DNA of 64,000 bases from an uncultured Dysgonomonas sp. Lineage in GTDB: Bacteria > Bacteroidota > Bacteroidia > Bacteroidales > Dysgonomonadaceae. The stretch lies in the NCBI RefSeq assembly GCF_934668725.1, contig NZ_CAKUOF010000015.1, positions 1 to 64,000 of the forward strand. The letters are read 5' to 3'. Below the pieces are notes generated by a model, which was not told where the DNA came from, searched no databases, and saw only the letters and a program-made list of their open reading frames with translations. Below, piece by piece: positions 48,621 to 59,426 of the stretch (within the stretch, counting starts at the first letter, position 1; each line of letters begins with the position of its first letter). The position numbers were made by a program, and so were the translations under genes.

Positions 48621-50774
48621 TTACTTCTGTCTCTTCTGGTCAACATCCTTTGCTACATTGCTCGGATTCGGAGTAGTATCTTTCTTTTTTACCCCGCTTC
48701 TTTCCAATAAAGCATCAATAGTAGGCTCTTGACCTCTGAATTTAACATATAACTCCATCGGGTCTTCGGTGTTTCCTTTTTCAAGAATATTTTTTCTGAA
48801 AGCCTCCGCTGTTTTTTTGTTGAAAATTCCATTCTCTTTGAAAGCTGCAAAAGCATCAGCATCCAATACTTCCGACCATTTGTAACTATAGTATCCGGCC
48901 GCATAACCTCCTGAGAAAATATGCCCGAACGAGGTCGACATATTAGTGCCATCGGCAACAGGAAGCAGCGCGGTTTTAGACATTGCATTCTTCTCGAAGT
49001 CTTTAACATCGCCTGTATACGGATTTTTCAAAGTGTGCCAAGCCATATCGAGATAACCGAACGATAATTGACGATAGCATAAATAACCGGCATTGAAATT
49101 AGAAGCATCTATCAGTTTATTGACTAATTCTGCAGGAATTGGCTCGCCTGTTTTGTAATGTACCGCAAACCTGTCCAGATATTCTTTTTCGGTCAACCAG
49201 TTCTCCATCACCTGAGAAGGCAGTTCTACAAAGTCACGGGCTACGTTAGTTCCCGATAGAGTTTCATAAGTACACTCGGTAAGCATACCATGTAAACCAT
49301 GTCCAAACTCATGCAAGAAAGTTTCTACCTCATCAAATGTCAATAGAGCAGGATCAGATTCGGTAGGACGGGTAAAGTTCATTACCAATGATACGTGAGG
49401 ACGTGAATCTTTTCCATCACGTTTATATTGACCTTTGTATTCGGTCATCCAAGCTCCCTGACGTTTGCTTTCGCGGGGATGGAAGTCAGTATATAATACG
49501 GCAATGTAATTTCCGTTAGCATCGAACACTTCGAATGCTTCTACTTCGGGGTTGTATACCGGTATATCTGTATTCTTTTTGAAAGTGATTCCATACAGGT
49601 CTGTAGCCAGTCCGAAAACACCTTTCTTTACATTCTCCAATTCGAAGTATGGGCGTACCATCTCGTCATTCAAATCATACTTTTCGGTTTGCAGCTTTTC
49701 AGAATAATAAGCCCAATCCCAAGGCTGAAGGTTTAGTTGTTTGCCTTCAAGTTTTGACGCGTAATTCTGAACATCTGCCACATCTTCTTTAGCTCTTTCA
49801 GCAAAAGCATCGTATAGATTATCTAAAAGATTGAATACACCTTTTTCGTTCTTAGCCATCTTATTTCGCAAAGTGAAAGTAGCATAATCAGGATATCCCA
49901 AAAGTTGAGCTATCTGAAGACGGAGGTTTGCTATTTTTCTGACATTTTCCTGGTTATCGAATTCACCGCCTGCGACACATTTTGTACTATATGCAAGATA
50001 TAGTTTTTCACGTAAATCACGACGATCCGAATACTTCATAAAGCCAATATAGCTTGGTCCCGAAAGGTCAAACATCCATCCCTCTTTGCCTTTTTGTTTA
50101 GCTTTAGCCTTAGCTGCATCACGTACACTTTGAGGTAAACCGGCAAGATCCGCCTCATCGGTAAGCAACATTTCGAATTTGTTGCTTTCTTTCAGGGCAT
50201 TTTGTCCAAAATCTAGAGTCGCTTTGCTAAGTTCGGTTGATAACGCTCTGTATGTTTCTTTATCTTTAGGAGAAAGAGTTACCCCTTTGTTTTCAAATCC
50301 CTCATAGATTTTTTCTGTTAAACGTATTTGTTCAGGAGTTAATCCCGAATCATTACGTTTATCATATACAGCTTTGACACGGGCAAAAAGATTCTCGTTT
50401 AAACCAATGTTATTGCTGTGTTCCGACAACTTAGGTGATAACCTTTGCGAAATCTCCATCATTTCGTCATCGCTTTCGGAGCTCAGAAGGTTGAAGAATA
50501 CCGACCCTACATTCGATAATAATTCACCTGATTTCTCATAAGCCTCAATGGTATTTGCGAAAGTCGGAAGATCAGGATTATTCACAATTTGATCGATTTC
50601 AGCTTCTTGATCTTTTATTCCTTTTTCGAAAGCAGGCTCATAGTGCTCATTCTTGATTTTGTCAAAAGGAGGTGTCCCATGAGGTGTTTTATATGTTGAA
50701 AAAAATGGATTTTGTGAATTAATATTAGTTGCCATAATTGCTGTAAATAAAATTAAAATAAAGGTTTTTCTCAT
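48621..50774 (-). CDS. dcp: Peptidyl-dipeptidase Dcp (M3 family)
   Basis: Zinc metallopeptidase of 717 residues that removes dipeptides from the C-terminus of short peptides. A signal peptide (MRKTFILILFTAIMATNINSQ) points to the periplasm. The thermolysin-like motif HEFGHGLH begins at H488, with the second zinc ligand H492 and E489 as base; the third ligand lies about 25 residues on in the RDFVELPSQVMENW segment. The C-terminal region carries the FSGGYAAGYYSYKWSEVLDADAFAAF block typical of Dcp/OpdA. Length fits. The last 30 residues are a loose, lysine-rich tail. Single gene on the minus strand. Confidence 0.95.
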   Translation of the reverse strand: MRKTFILILFTAIMATNINSQNPFFSTYKTPHGTPPFDKIKNEHYEPAFEKGIKDQEAEIDQIVNNPDLPTFANTIEAYEKSGELLSNVGSVFFNLLSSESDDEMMEISQRLSPKLSEHSNNIGLNENLFARVKAVYDKRNDSGLTPEQIRLTEKIYEGFENKGVTLSPKDKETYRALSTELSKATLDFGQNALKESNKFEMLLTDEADLAGLPQSVRDAAKAKAKQKGKEGWMFDLSGPSYIGFMKYSDRRDLREKLYLAYSTKCVAGGEFDNQENVRKIANLRLQIAQLLGYPDYATFTLRNKMAKNEKGVFNLLDNLYDAFAERAKEDVADVQNYASKLEGKQLNLQPWDWAYYSEKLQTEKYDLNDEMVRPYFELENVKKGVFGLATDLYGITFKKNTDIPVYNPEVEAFEVFDANGNYIAVLYTDFHPRESKRQGAWMTEYKGQYKRDGKDSRPHVSLVMNFTRPTESDPALLTFDEVETFLHEFGHGLHGMLTECTYETLSGTNVARDFVELPSQVMENWLTEKEYLDRFAVHYKTGEPIPAELVNKLIDASNFNAGYLCYRQLSFGYLDMAWHTLKNPYTGDVKDFEKNAMSKTALLPVADGTNMSTSFGHIFSGGYAAGYYSYKWSEVLDADAFAAFKENGIFNKKTAEAFRKNILEKGNTEDPMELYVKFRGQEPTIDALLERSGVKKKDTTPNPSNVAKDVDQKRQK

Positions 50775-51110
50775 ATATGTATACTATCAAGTTACTAAAT
50801 CTATTGTTAATAATGATTCAATTTGTAAGCAAAGTTCTTCTTTTTTCTTCGTAAGTGCAAATTAATGTTTGTATTAACAGGAGAGATACTTGAAAATAAA
50901 CAATAATAAAGTTACTTTTGCATAACTAGGAATAGTCTCGACTGCTTCAATGTAGAGAAAATATGTCTGTAAATTTGCTTATTGCTTTGTTAAACAAAAT
51001 AGCTATAAACAGTTATACATGTTAAATGTAACATCAAATATTTTTTCTACTTGCATATAGAAAAGTCAGGACGTATTTAGATAAAAACTTCAAATTACTG
51101 CACTATAATT
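50775..51110. other. Divergent spacer between dcp and ruvA
   Basis: A 336-base AT-rich gap. It holds the promoter-like pair at 50890-50920 and T-rich stretches. No reading frame or strong hairpin was seen. Confidence 0.55.
50890..50920 (+). promoter_or_regulatory. Possible promoter for ruvA-sprA (TTG-N20-TACTTTTG)
   Basis: -7 TACTTTTG at 50913-50920, and TTG at 50890-50892 twenty bases upstream. The start of ruvA is 190 bases on, which leaves a long leader. Confidence 0.55.
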
Positions 51111-51692
51111 ATGATTGATTATATAAAGGGAGAAATAGCAGAGTTAACACCTGCTTCGGCAACTCTGGATGTTAACGGAATCGGATACTTTATCAGTATC
51201 TCTCTGAATACCTATTCGGCATTGGAAAACAAACAAAATGCAAAATTATTTATTTACGAAGCCATTCGTGAAGATGCACATCAGTTGTTTGGTTTTATAA
51301 ATAAGCAGGAGAGAGAATTGTTTATGCATTTGATTAGTGTTTCGGGTATCGGAGCTAGTACCGCGCGTATGATTTTGTCGTCGATGAATCCCTCAGAGTT
51401 GGAGGTTGTCATATCATCAGGTAATGCCGATATGTTGAAAACAGTGAAAGGGATTGGTTTGAAAACTGCCCAGCGTGTAATAGTCGATCTCAAAGACAAG
51501 ATAAAGGTATCGGGAACTCTTGAGGCTGGAGATATTCCGGTGAATAGCGAAACTGCTAATGAAGCTATAGCAGCTTTGGTTATGCTAGGCTTTAACCAGG
51601 CTCCTTCCCAAAAAGTCGTGTCGAAACTAATGAAAGACAACCCCGGCAGTACAATAGAACAAATCATAAAGGCTGCATTGAAAATACTGTGA
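51111..51692 (+). CDS. ruvA: Holliday junction DNA helicase subunit RuvA
   Basis: DNA-binding protein of 193 residues that recognises Holliday junctions and loads the RuvB motor for branch migration. Domain I (1-65) starts MIDYIKGEIAELTPASATLDVNGIGYF, then two helix-hairpin-helix motifs: LISVSGIGASTARMIL (about 76-91) and LKTVKGIGLKTAQRVIVDLKDK (about 109-130), and the small domain III at 145-193 that contacts RuvB. Complete. The sprA gene follows after 35 bases, the same order seen in many Bacteroidetes, so they are probably co-transcribed. Confidence 0.97.
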   Translation: MIDYIKGEIAELTPASATLDVNGIGYFISISLNTYSALENKQNAKLFIYEAIREDAHQLFGFINKQERELFMHLISVSGIGASTARMILSSMNPSELEVVISSGNADMLKTVKGIGLKTAQRVIVDLKDKIKVSGTLEAGDIPVNSETANEAIAALVMLGFNQAPSQKVVSKLMKDNPGSTIEQIIKAALKIL

Positions 51693-51727
51693 AAAGATTC
51701 CGGATCAAGGGCTAAAGCGATATTTAG

Positions 51728-54700
51728 TTGAAGAAGAATTTTAAATATTATATTCTCTTATCACTCTTTATTTGTGGTATAAGTTTATTCTCCGGTACTA
51801 CCGGACAGCCGGACTATGCCATGCCCGCTATAAATATGGATGTTGCTTTGCCTCAAGATACGGGAGCTATATACCCGGTTCGGAAAACGCAGATTACAAA
51901 CTACGAAGACCTTATACAAAAGACACCCGTTGACCTTCGCGATCCGTCGAATGTGAAAACGGAAGTGGAGTTTGACGTAAAGCACAATATCTATTTATTT
52001 CGTACCAAGATTGATGATGGCGAGTGGGTTACGCCTTTTACGTTGAACCCCCAGCAGTATATGGACTATTCGTTAAAGGAGTCCATGTCACAATATTTCA
52101 GGGCGAAAAATTCCGAAGCATTCGATCAGAAAGATAAAAAGGAAGAGTTTTCTCTGAAAGATATTAAAGTAAATCTAGGATCTCTGGATCGTATTTTTGG
52201 TCCCGGAGGAGTACAACTCAAAACCCAGGGATATACCGAAGTTTCTGCAGGTATAAGGCATACAACTACAGAAAATCCGACTTTAGCACTCAAAAACAGA
52301 AGCCGTACGATGTTCGATTTTCAACAGAAAATACAGATGAATGTCAATGCTTCAGTCGGAGATAAAGTTAATTTTGGGCTAAATTATGATACCGAAGCTA
52401 CCTTCGATTTTGATTCGAAACGACTCAAACTTGCTTATGAAGGCGACGAAGATGAGATTATAAAATATCTCGGAGCTGGAAACGTGGCTCTTAATACCAC
52501 CAATTCGCTTATTAGCGGAGGAGCATCCTTATTCGGTATTCGAGCCGACTTGCAATTCGGGAAATTAAGAATAAATACAGTAATTTCTCAACAAGAATCG
52601 CAAACACAAACCGTCGGTTCGAAAGGCGGGGTACAAACGACTAACTATCAGTTTGACGCTTCCAGGTACGATGAAAACCAGCACTTCTTCTTAACCCGGT
52701 ATTTTAGAGACAAGTTTGATGAGGGAATGAGTAAGCTTCCGTTTGTAAATTCTCCTATATTGATAACCAGAATAGAATTATGGGTGACTAATAAGCGGAG
52801 TAATTTTGATAATGCTCGAAATATAGTCGGATTTGTAGACTTGGGAGAGCATGGAGATAATATAAAGAATAAAAATAAATGGGCCAGCCAGGGTGCATCT
52901 ATTTTTCCAAGTAATAACTCAAATAACTTATATACTGTTGTAAACAGTTCCTACTCAGAAGCACGTAATATAAGCAATGTAAATGAGGTGCTGACCAATA
53001 AGGCAGGTCTTGTAAGTGGGCAGGATTACGAAAAACTCGAAAGTGCCAGATTGCTGGATGCCAATGAATATACCTTGAATGCACAGTTGGGGTTCGTTTC
53101 CCTGAAATCGGCTTTAGCAGACGATGAAGTATTGGCCGTTGCCTTTGAATATACAATGAATGGGCAGGCATATAGAGTAGGAGAGTTTGCCAGTGAAATA
53201 CCTAATAAAATAGAACCAGGAACCCCTAAGTCGGGCGCTTTATTTATAAAACTGGTAAAACCTGTAGCGTTGTCTCCCAATTCTTACGCTTGGGACTTCA
53301 TGATGAAAAACGTCTATCGCTTAGGAGACAGGCAGATACAAAAAGATAAATTCCGCTTGAATATTACCTACCTGAGCGATACAACAGGTACTTATATCAA
53401 CTATTTACCTGCCGGAGCAATTCAGAATAAGCTTCTTTTGAGGGTAATGAACTTAGACCGCTTGGATGCACAAGGAAACCAGCACCCGGATGGTATTTTT
53501 GATTTTTTACCCGGTTTTACAATCCTTCCCGAAACAGGTAGAATCATATTCCCCGTAGTAGAACCTTTTGGCTCCCATCTTCGTAAAGAAATAGCTAATG
53601 ATGCTATTGCAGATCAGTTTGTTTATCAACAATTATACGATTCTACACAATTCGTAGCAATACAAATTGCCGATCGAAATAAGTTCAGAATCAGTGGTTC
53701 TTATCGTGCATCGTCTTCAAATTCGGTTATAAACCTGAATGCCATGAATGTTGCACGAGGATCGGTAGTGGTTACAGCCAACGGAGTGCCTTTAATAGAA
53801 AATGCCGATTACACAGTCGATTATTCAGCCGGAATAGTGACTATCTTGAACCAATCACTTATTGATGCGGGAACCCCCATAAATGTAACTCTTGAGAATC
53901 AGGCCTTATTCAGTATGCAGAGGAAGACGCTGCTCGGTTTGAATCTTAGTTACGATTTTACCAAAGACTTTACCATCGGCGGTACTATCATGCATATGTA
54001 TGAGAGACCATTGACGATGAAAGTGGGGATCGGCGAAGAAGCTATAAAGAATACAATCTGGGGTTTGAATACTTCTTATCGTACACAATCGCAGTGGTTG
54101 ACCAATTTGATTGACAAGCTTCCTTTCCTTACGGCAACAGTACCATCCCAGATATCTCTGAATGCCGAGTTTGCCCATATGATCGGGGGACACTATCAAA
54201 ACCAGTATTTACATGGTTACTCGTATTTGGATGATTTCGAGTCGGCAAAATCGACTATTTCGTTGAAAAATCCTTATGCATGGAAACTGTCTTCGACACC
54301 CTCTATGTTTCCAGAGTCAAAATTAAGCGACGATATTCAGTACGGTAACAACAGGGCTCATTTGTCGTGGTATACAATTGACAATCTTTTTACGCGTAAA
54401 AATTCGTCTTTAAGACCCAGTTATATTAATGCAGACAGTTTATCGAATCACTTTGTAAGGGAGATTCAGCAATCGGAAATTTTCCCCAATAGAGATATTT
54501 TAGCAAATGAACCACCTCTGCTTTCAACTCTTAACCTAACCTATTACCCTCAAGAAAGAGGAATGTACAACCTCGATGCAACTAATATCAGTCCCGAAGG
54601 TAAACTTTTGAATCCTGAAAAAAGATGGGGGGGGATCACCCGTAAGGTAGATAACAGAGATTTTGAAAGTACTAATATTGAGTATATACAATTTTGGTTG

Positions 54701-57700
54701 ATGGACCCTTTTGTTTACAATGATCTTCCGGAGTATAAAAATGATGGAGGAGATTTATATTTTAATCTGGGGGATATTTCGGAGGATATTTTAAAAGACG
54801 GTCGTAAATTTTATGAAAACGGTTTGCCTTTAGATGATGATCCAACGGCTTATACATATAACGTTTGGGGCAAAGTTCCTACTCGGCAGTCTACCGTATA
54901 TGCTTTTGACCTCTCGGGTGGGGCTGCATCCATAGCTAAGCAGGATGTGGGCTTAAACGGTTTGAGTAGAGCCGAAGAAGCTCAATTCGAAACATATAAA
55001 AACTATCTGTCAAATTTTAGAACTAAGATTTCGGGAGCAACAGAGGCCGCCATGTTACAAGATCCTTTTTCCCCCTTAAACGACCTTTCGGGAGATAAGT
55101 ATCACCATTATCGCGGCGGAGATTATGATAGAGAGAGACTGGGAATTATTCAGAGATATAAATACTTTAATGGAACCGAAGGTAACTCCGTAGAAGGAGA
55201 TTCAGGTTCCAATGGATTCTCTATGGCAGCTACTATTCATCCGGATGTAGAAGACTTGGATCAGGATAATACTATGAATGAAAACGAACGGTATTATCAG
55301 TACAAGGTACATTTACAGCCTGACCAAATGGAGGTGGGGCAAAATTTTATTTCGGATAAGCGTACAGTTGAAGTGGAGTTACGGAATGGACAGAAAAGCA
55401 ATATAACATGGTATCAGTTTCAGGTGCCTATTCGTACACCTCAAAAAGAAGTCGTAGGAAATATTAAAGATTTTACTTCAATACGTTTTATGCGTATGTT
55501 TCTTTCCGGTTTTAAGCAAACTACGTATTTGCGGTTTGGAACATTAGATTTGGTAAGGGGAGATTGGAGAGTATATACACAAACCCTTCAGGATGGTATA
55601 AATCAGGGATTGGGTTCACTCAATATCTTTGCTGTAAATATAGAGGAGAACAGTACAAAAACTCCTGTTAATTATGTGCTTCCTCCCGGTGTGACACGTA
55701 TTGTCGACCCAAGCCAGCCACAGGTAAGACAAGAAAATGAGCAAGCATTGGCGTTACAAGTTTTAAAATTGGAAGCAGAAGATGCCAGAGCTGTATTTAA
55801 GCCTACCAGTTATGATCTTCGTCGTTACAAACGCTTGCAAATGTTTACTCATGCCGAAAAACTGATCGATGGACCCGAAGTCACAGATGGTGAGATGACC
55901 GTCTTTTTAAGATTAGGGTCTGATTACAGAAGTAATTACTATGAATATGAAATACCTTTATCCATAACCCCTCCGGGCAATTACAATACAAATAATCCTA
56001 CCGATCAAAGAATAGTATGGCCAACGAATAATATGTTCGATTTTCCGCTGGAGATTTTAAAAAATCTGAAACTTAAAAGAAATAAAGAAAAGAGACAAAC
56101 CGGATCGAAAGTCTCATATACAGAAAGGTATTCGGATTATGATCCGGAAAAGGTAGCCAATAAAATAACCGTAATAGGTAATCCGAGCCTGTCGGAAGTA
56201 AACGTAATAATGATAGGTGTACGTAATAACTCGCGTACAGTTAAATCGGCTGAAGTGTGGGTAAATGAGTTGCGTTTGACCGATTATGATGATGAAAATG
56301 GATGGGCAGCACAAGGAAACCTGAATGTTGCTTTGTCCGATGTCGGAACAATCTCCTTTTCGGGCAGAAAAGAAACCTCAGGATTTGGTTCTATCGATCA
56401 AAACTTGATGGAGCGGCGTTTAGATGATTTTTATTCATATAACATTGCTACAACTGTCAATCTGGGACGGTTTTTACCCGAAAAAGCCAAAGTAAGCCTT
56501 CCTTTGTATTATTCTTATTCTAACCAGACTATTACGCCGAAATATGATCCGCTCGATCAGGATGTGACTTTAAAGGAATCGTTGAGTATTGTAGAAACAA
56601 GAGCCGAGAAAGACTCTATAAAAAGTTTGGCTCAAGATCGAACTACGACAAAAAATTTGAGCTTAACCAATATGAAAGTAAATATTCAGAGTAAGACACC
56701 TATGCCTTATGACCCTGCAAACTTTACTTTCGGCTATGCATATAGCCAGACGGAAGTGAAAAATCCAACAACTGTTTACGATCAAACAAAAAATTACAAA
56801 GCAAGCTTAAACTATTCATATTCACCTACAATGAAGACTTGGGCTCCATTCAAAAGGATGAAAAGCAAAGCGCCACTTGCCAAGTATCCAAAATCGCTGG
56901 GGATAAATTATTTACCAAGTAATATCTCTTTCAATTCGTATATGACCCGTTTTTATACCGAAACATTGGTGAGAGATTTAGACGGATATATTTTAGGAGG
57001 AGGTAGTACAAATGATAACCTGTTTTTGACTTGGAGTCAGAATTTTTATTGGGATCGTGATTTTAGCATAAACTGGGATTTGCTGAGGAATCTGAAAATA
57101 AGTATTCAAACAGGTACCCGTGCAGAAATAGAAGAGCCTTATTTGCAGGTGAATAAGAAGTTAAATAGAGACGATTATGAGATTTGGAGGGATGATGTGC
57201 TGCGAAGTATACGTAACCTGGGGGATCCTTTGGCGTACAGGCAGACTGCCAGAGTAACATATGCGTTGCCCTTAAATAACATACCGTTTTTAGACTGGAT
57301 AAGTTCATCGGCCAATTACGATAGTGGATATACTTGGGATAGAGGAGCAGTTATAGATTCTACAGTCGAGGTTGGAAATACTATAACCAATAATATGACC
57401 TTGACTCTTAATAGTAGGCTAGACCTTACATCGCTATATAACAGGTCGTCGTTCTTAAAGAAAGTAAATGACAAATTTGATATTAATCGCCGTCGTCAGA
57501 ATTCTCAAAGAGAAAGACGCCCTTCCGAAAACCGAAAAAAACGCTTCGAACAGGAAGTTCGATTAAATACCGATTCAGCTACAATCGTAAAGCATGGAAT
57601 GAATACGAAAAATATTCAACTTGTAGCCCGCCAAGGCAGTAAGTTATTTAAGGTTAAATACAAGCGTATCGATGAAAATACCATACGTATCACGACGAAG

Positions 57701-59203
57701 GATACAGCACAAATAAAAATAAATATTGTAGAAAAAGGAGATCAGGAAGAGAGTACATTGTACAAAATAGCCCAGTATACAGCCCGGGGATTAATGTCAG
57801 TAAGGTCGGTGTCATTTAATTACTCTACACGCGAAGAAACGGCTATTGGAGGCTTCCGACCGGGCATTGGAGACATCTTCGGACAAAAACAAACCGAATA
57901 TGGAACGACCCCCGGTGTTGGGTTTGCTTTTGGGTTTGACGGTGGTGAAGAATATATAGATAAATCACTTCGTAATGACTGGTTGATTTTGAATGAAAGG
58001 AGTATAAGTCCTGCGGTATATAATTCAATTCGTAAATTTGATTTTGAAGCCCAAATAGAACCTATACGCGGATTGAAGGTTAGGCTGACTGCTCTGCACG
58101 AGAAAAATGACCGGACGACATTCCAATACGATAGTCAGGCTAATGTCACAAAAATATTTGGAGGAAGCTTTACAATGAGCACAATTGCCATTGGCTCAAG
58201 TTTCGAGAATAGTAATGTTGGCAATAATTATCAATCGGCATCATTTAATAAATTCCTAAAAAACAGGGATGTTATAGCAAAGAGATTGACCGACAAATAT
58301 TCGGGTATTCGTTATCCCAAAGTCGGTTTTATTGCTGAAGCAAATTTAGGTGGTGAAAAATTTGACCCAAAGCATGGTGCTGTAAACCCCAACTCACCGG
58401 ATGTTCTGATCCCTGCCTTCCTTTCAGCCTATACGAGTGGAGGTAGTGCCAATAATATTGCTTTAACTGCCTTCCCCAAATTGTTGTCGATGTTGCCCAA
58501 CTGGCGGATAAATTACGATGGATTAACAACTCTACCTTGGTTTAAAGATAAATTTAAGAACTTTATACTATCACATGCTTATACAGCTCAATATAGTGTA
58601 GGCTCATATTCATCATTCCTTACTTGGATTGAGGCCGGTGATAATATGGGATTCATTAAGAGTCTGGATGATATAGCTATGCCTTTGCCTACTTCGGCTT
58701 ATGATATATCATCGGTTAATCTGATCGAACAATTTAATCCATTGCTCGGAGCAGAAGGTACTATGACTAATAACCTGACCTTGAAAGCACGTTACAATTA
58801 TTCGAGAATGTTGAACCTTAGTATCACTTCATTCCAAATAGTGGAGACACTTCAAAAAGATTTTGTTGTGGGGGCGGGGTATCGAATTAACGAATTTAAT
58901 AAGCTGATTGGACTTCCTATTAAAAATAACAGAGGATTCAATAATGATTTAAATGTGACAGCAGATATCTCCAGAAGAACCAATCATGCCTTGATACGCC
59001 GCATAGATGAAGGATTTACCGATGCTACAGGTGGTAGTACAATATTGACCCTCAAGTTGTCAGCCGAATATACATTAAGTCGAGCCCTGTTGTTACGAGC
59101 CTTCTACGATCGTGTCGTAAACTCACCATTAATATCGGCAAGTGCTTATCCAACATCTAATACTAATTTCGGAATAAGCCTTCGATTTACTCTTACAGAG
59201 TAG
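51728..59203 (+). CDS. sprA: Type IX secretion outer-membrane protein SprA
   Basis: Very large outer-membrane protein of 2491 residues, the translocon channel (SprA/Sov) of the Bacteroidetes type IX secretion system. Signal peptide at about 1-25. Length (about 2,400-2,500) and content fit: repeated strand-rich, arginine- and asparagine-rich barrel segments with many short YxF, NL-x-Y and SYxY patterns, the plug-like and capping region in the middle (about 900-1400) with long aspartate-rich loops, and the last segment SNTNFGISLRFTLTE typical of barrel closure. The reading frame is intact over 7.4 kb. The start is a TTG at 51728; the next ATG would be at residue 32 and would remove the signal peptide. 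It follows ruvA by 35 bases. Confidence 0.95.
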   Translation: MKKNFKYYILLSLFICGISLFSGTTGQPDYAMPAINMDVALPQDTGAIYPVRKTQITNYEDLIQKTPVDLRDPSNVKTEVEFDVKHNIYLFRTKIDDGEWVTPFTLNPQQYMDYSLKESMSQYFRAKNSEAFDQKDKKEEFSLKDIKVNLGSLDRIFGPGGVQLKTQGYTEVSAGIRHTTTENPTLALKNRSRTMFDFQQKIQMNVNASVGDKVNFGLNYDTEATFDFDSKRLKLAYEGDEDEIIKYLGAGNVALNTTNSLISGGASLFGIRADLQFGKLRINTVISQQESQTQTVGSKGGVQTTNYQFDASRYDENQHFFLTRYFRDKFDEGMSKLPFVNSPILITRIELWVTNKRSNFDNARNIVGFVDLGEHGDNIKNKNKWASQGASIFPSNNSNNLYTVVNSSYSEARNISNVNEVLTNKAGLVSGQDYEKLESARLLDANEYTLNAQLGFVSLKSALADDEVLAVAFEYTMNGQAYRVGEFASEIPNKIEPGTPKSGALFIKLVKPVALSPNSYAWDFMMKNVYRLGDRQIQKDKFRLNITYLSDTTGTYINYLPAGAIQNKLLLRVMNLDRLDAQGNQHPDGIFDFLPGFTILPETGRIIFPVVEPFGSHLRKEIANDAIADQFVYQQLYDSTQFVAIQIADRNKFRISGSYRASSSNSVINLNAMNVARGSVVVTANGVPLIENADYTVDYSAGIVTILNQSLIDAGTPINVTLENQALFSMQRKTLLGLNLSYDFTKDFTIGGTIMHMYERPLTMKVGIGEEAIKNTIWGLNTSYRTQSQWLTNLIDKLPFLTATVPSQISLNAEFAHMIGGHYQNQYLHGYSYLDDFESAKSTISLKNPYAWKLSSTPSMFPESKLSDDIQYGNNRAHLSWYTIDNLFTRKNSSLRPSYINADSLSNHFVREIQQSEIFPNRDILANEPPLLSTLNLTYYPQERGMYNLDATNISPEGKLLNPEKRWGGITRKVDNRDFESTNIEYIQFWLMDPFVYNDLPEYKNDGGDLYFNLGDISEDILKDGRKFYENGLPLDDDPTAYTYNVWGKVPTRQSTVYAFDLSGGAASIAKQDVGLNGLSRAEEAQFETYKNYLSNFRTKISGATEAAMLQDPFSPLNDLSGDKYHHYRGGDYDRERLGIIQRYKYFNGTEGNSVEGDSGSNGFSMAATIHPDVEDLDQDNTMNENERYYQYKVHLQPDQMEVGQNFISDKRTVEVELRNGQKSNITWYQFQVPIRTPQKEVVGNIKDFTSIRFMRMFLSGFKQTTYLRFGTLDLVRGDWRVYTQTLQDGINQGLGSLNIFAVNIEENSTKTPVNYVLPPGVTRIVDPSQPQVRQENEQALALQVLKLEAEDARAVFKPTSYDLRRYKRLQMFTHAEKLIDGPEVTDGEMTVFLRLGSDYRSNYYEYEIPLSITPPGNYNTNNPTDQRIVWPTNNMFDFPLEILKNLKLKRNKEKRQTGSKVSYTERYSDYDPEKVANKITVIGNPSLSEVNVIMIGVRNNSRTVKSAEVWVNELRLTDYDDENGWAAQGNLNVALSDVGTISFSGRKETSGFGSIDQNLMERRLDDFYSYNIATTVNLGRFLPEKAKVSLPLYYSYSNQTITPKYDPLDQDVTLKESLSIVETRAEKDSIKSLAQDRTTTKNLSLTNMKVNIQSKTPMPYDPANFTFGYAYSQTEVKNPTTVYDQTKNYKASLNYSYSPTMKTWAPFKRMKSKAPLAKYPKSLGINYLPSNISFNSYMTRFYTETLVRDLDGYILGGGSTNDNLFLTWSQNFYWDRDFSINWDLLRNLKISIQTGTRAEIEEPYLQVNKKLNRDDYEIWRDDVLRSIRNLGDPLAYRQTARVTYALPLNNIPFLDWISSSANYDSGYTWDRGAVIDSTVEVGNTITNNMTLTLNSRLDLTSLYNRSSFLKKVNDKFDINRRRQNSQRERRPSENRKKRFEQEVRLNTDSATIVKHGMNTKNIQLVARQGSKLFKVKYKRIDENTIRITTKDTAQIKINIVEKGDQEESTLYKIAQYTARGLMSVRSVSFNYSTREETAIGGFRPGIGDIFGQKQTEYGTTPGVGFAFGFDGGEEYIDKSLRNDWLILNERSISPAVYNSIRKFDFEAQIEPIRGLKVRLTALHEKNDRTTFQYDSQANVTKIFGGSFTMSTIAIGSSFENSNVGNNYQSASFNKFLKNRDVIAKRLTDKYSGIRYPKVGFIAEANLGGEKFDPKHGAVNPNSPDVLIPAFLSAYTSGGSANNIALTAFPKLLSMLPNWRINYDGLTTLPWFKDKFKNFILSHAYTAQYSVGSYSSFLTWIEAGDNMGFIKSLDDIAMPLPTSAYDISSVNLIEQFNPLLGAEGTMTNNLTLKARYNYSRMLNLSITSFQIVETLQKDFVVGAGYRINEFNKLIGLPIKNNRGFNNDLNVTADISRRTNHALIRRIDEGFTDATGGSTILTLKLSAEYTLSRALLLRAFYDRVVNSPLISASAYPTSNTNFGISLRFTLTE

Positions 59204-59355
59204 TAGAAGAGTTGTCTCTGTTCTATATTAATAGACTTTGGCTGCTTTTTATAGATGAATTCTATTTATTTTCTTTATTTTTGTCTAAGATTTTTAATAA
59301 AATGAAAAAATAAGTATCTTGGAATTTTAAGTCTAAATGTTAAACAAAAATAGAT

Positions 59356-59363
59356 TATCTTTG
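59356..59363 (+). promoter_or_regulatory. Bacteroidetes -7 box TATCTTTG for rprX
   Basis: Matches TAnnTTTG, 63 bases before rprX. The -33 region is not clear. Confidence 0.45.
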
Positions 59364-59426
59364 TTTTAAGATATTATAGGTACTTGATAATTGATCGGTT
59401 ATAATGTATATGGAGAATAAAGTAAA

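Noticed and set aside
51728..59203. Idea that sprA is a fusion of several genes
   Set aside because: The frame is unbroken over 7.4 kb, and the length of about 2,490 residues is normal for SprA.
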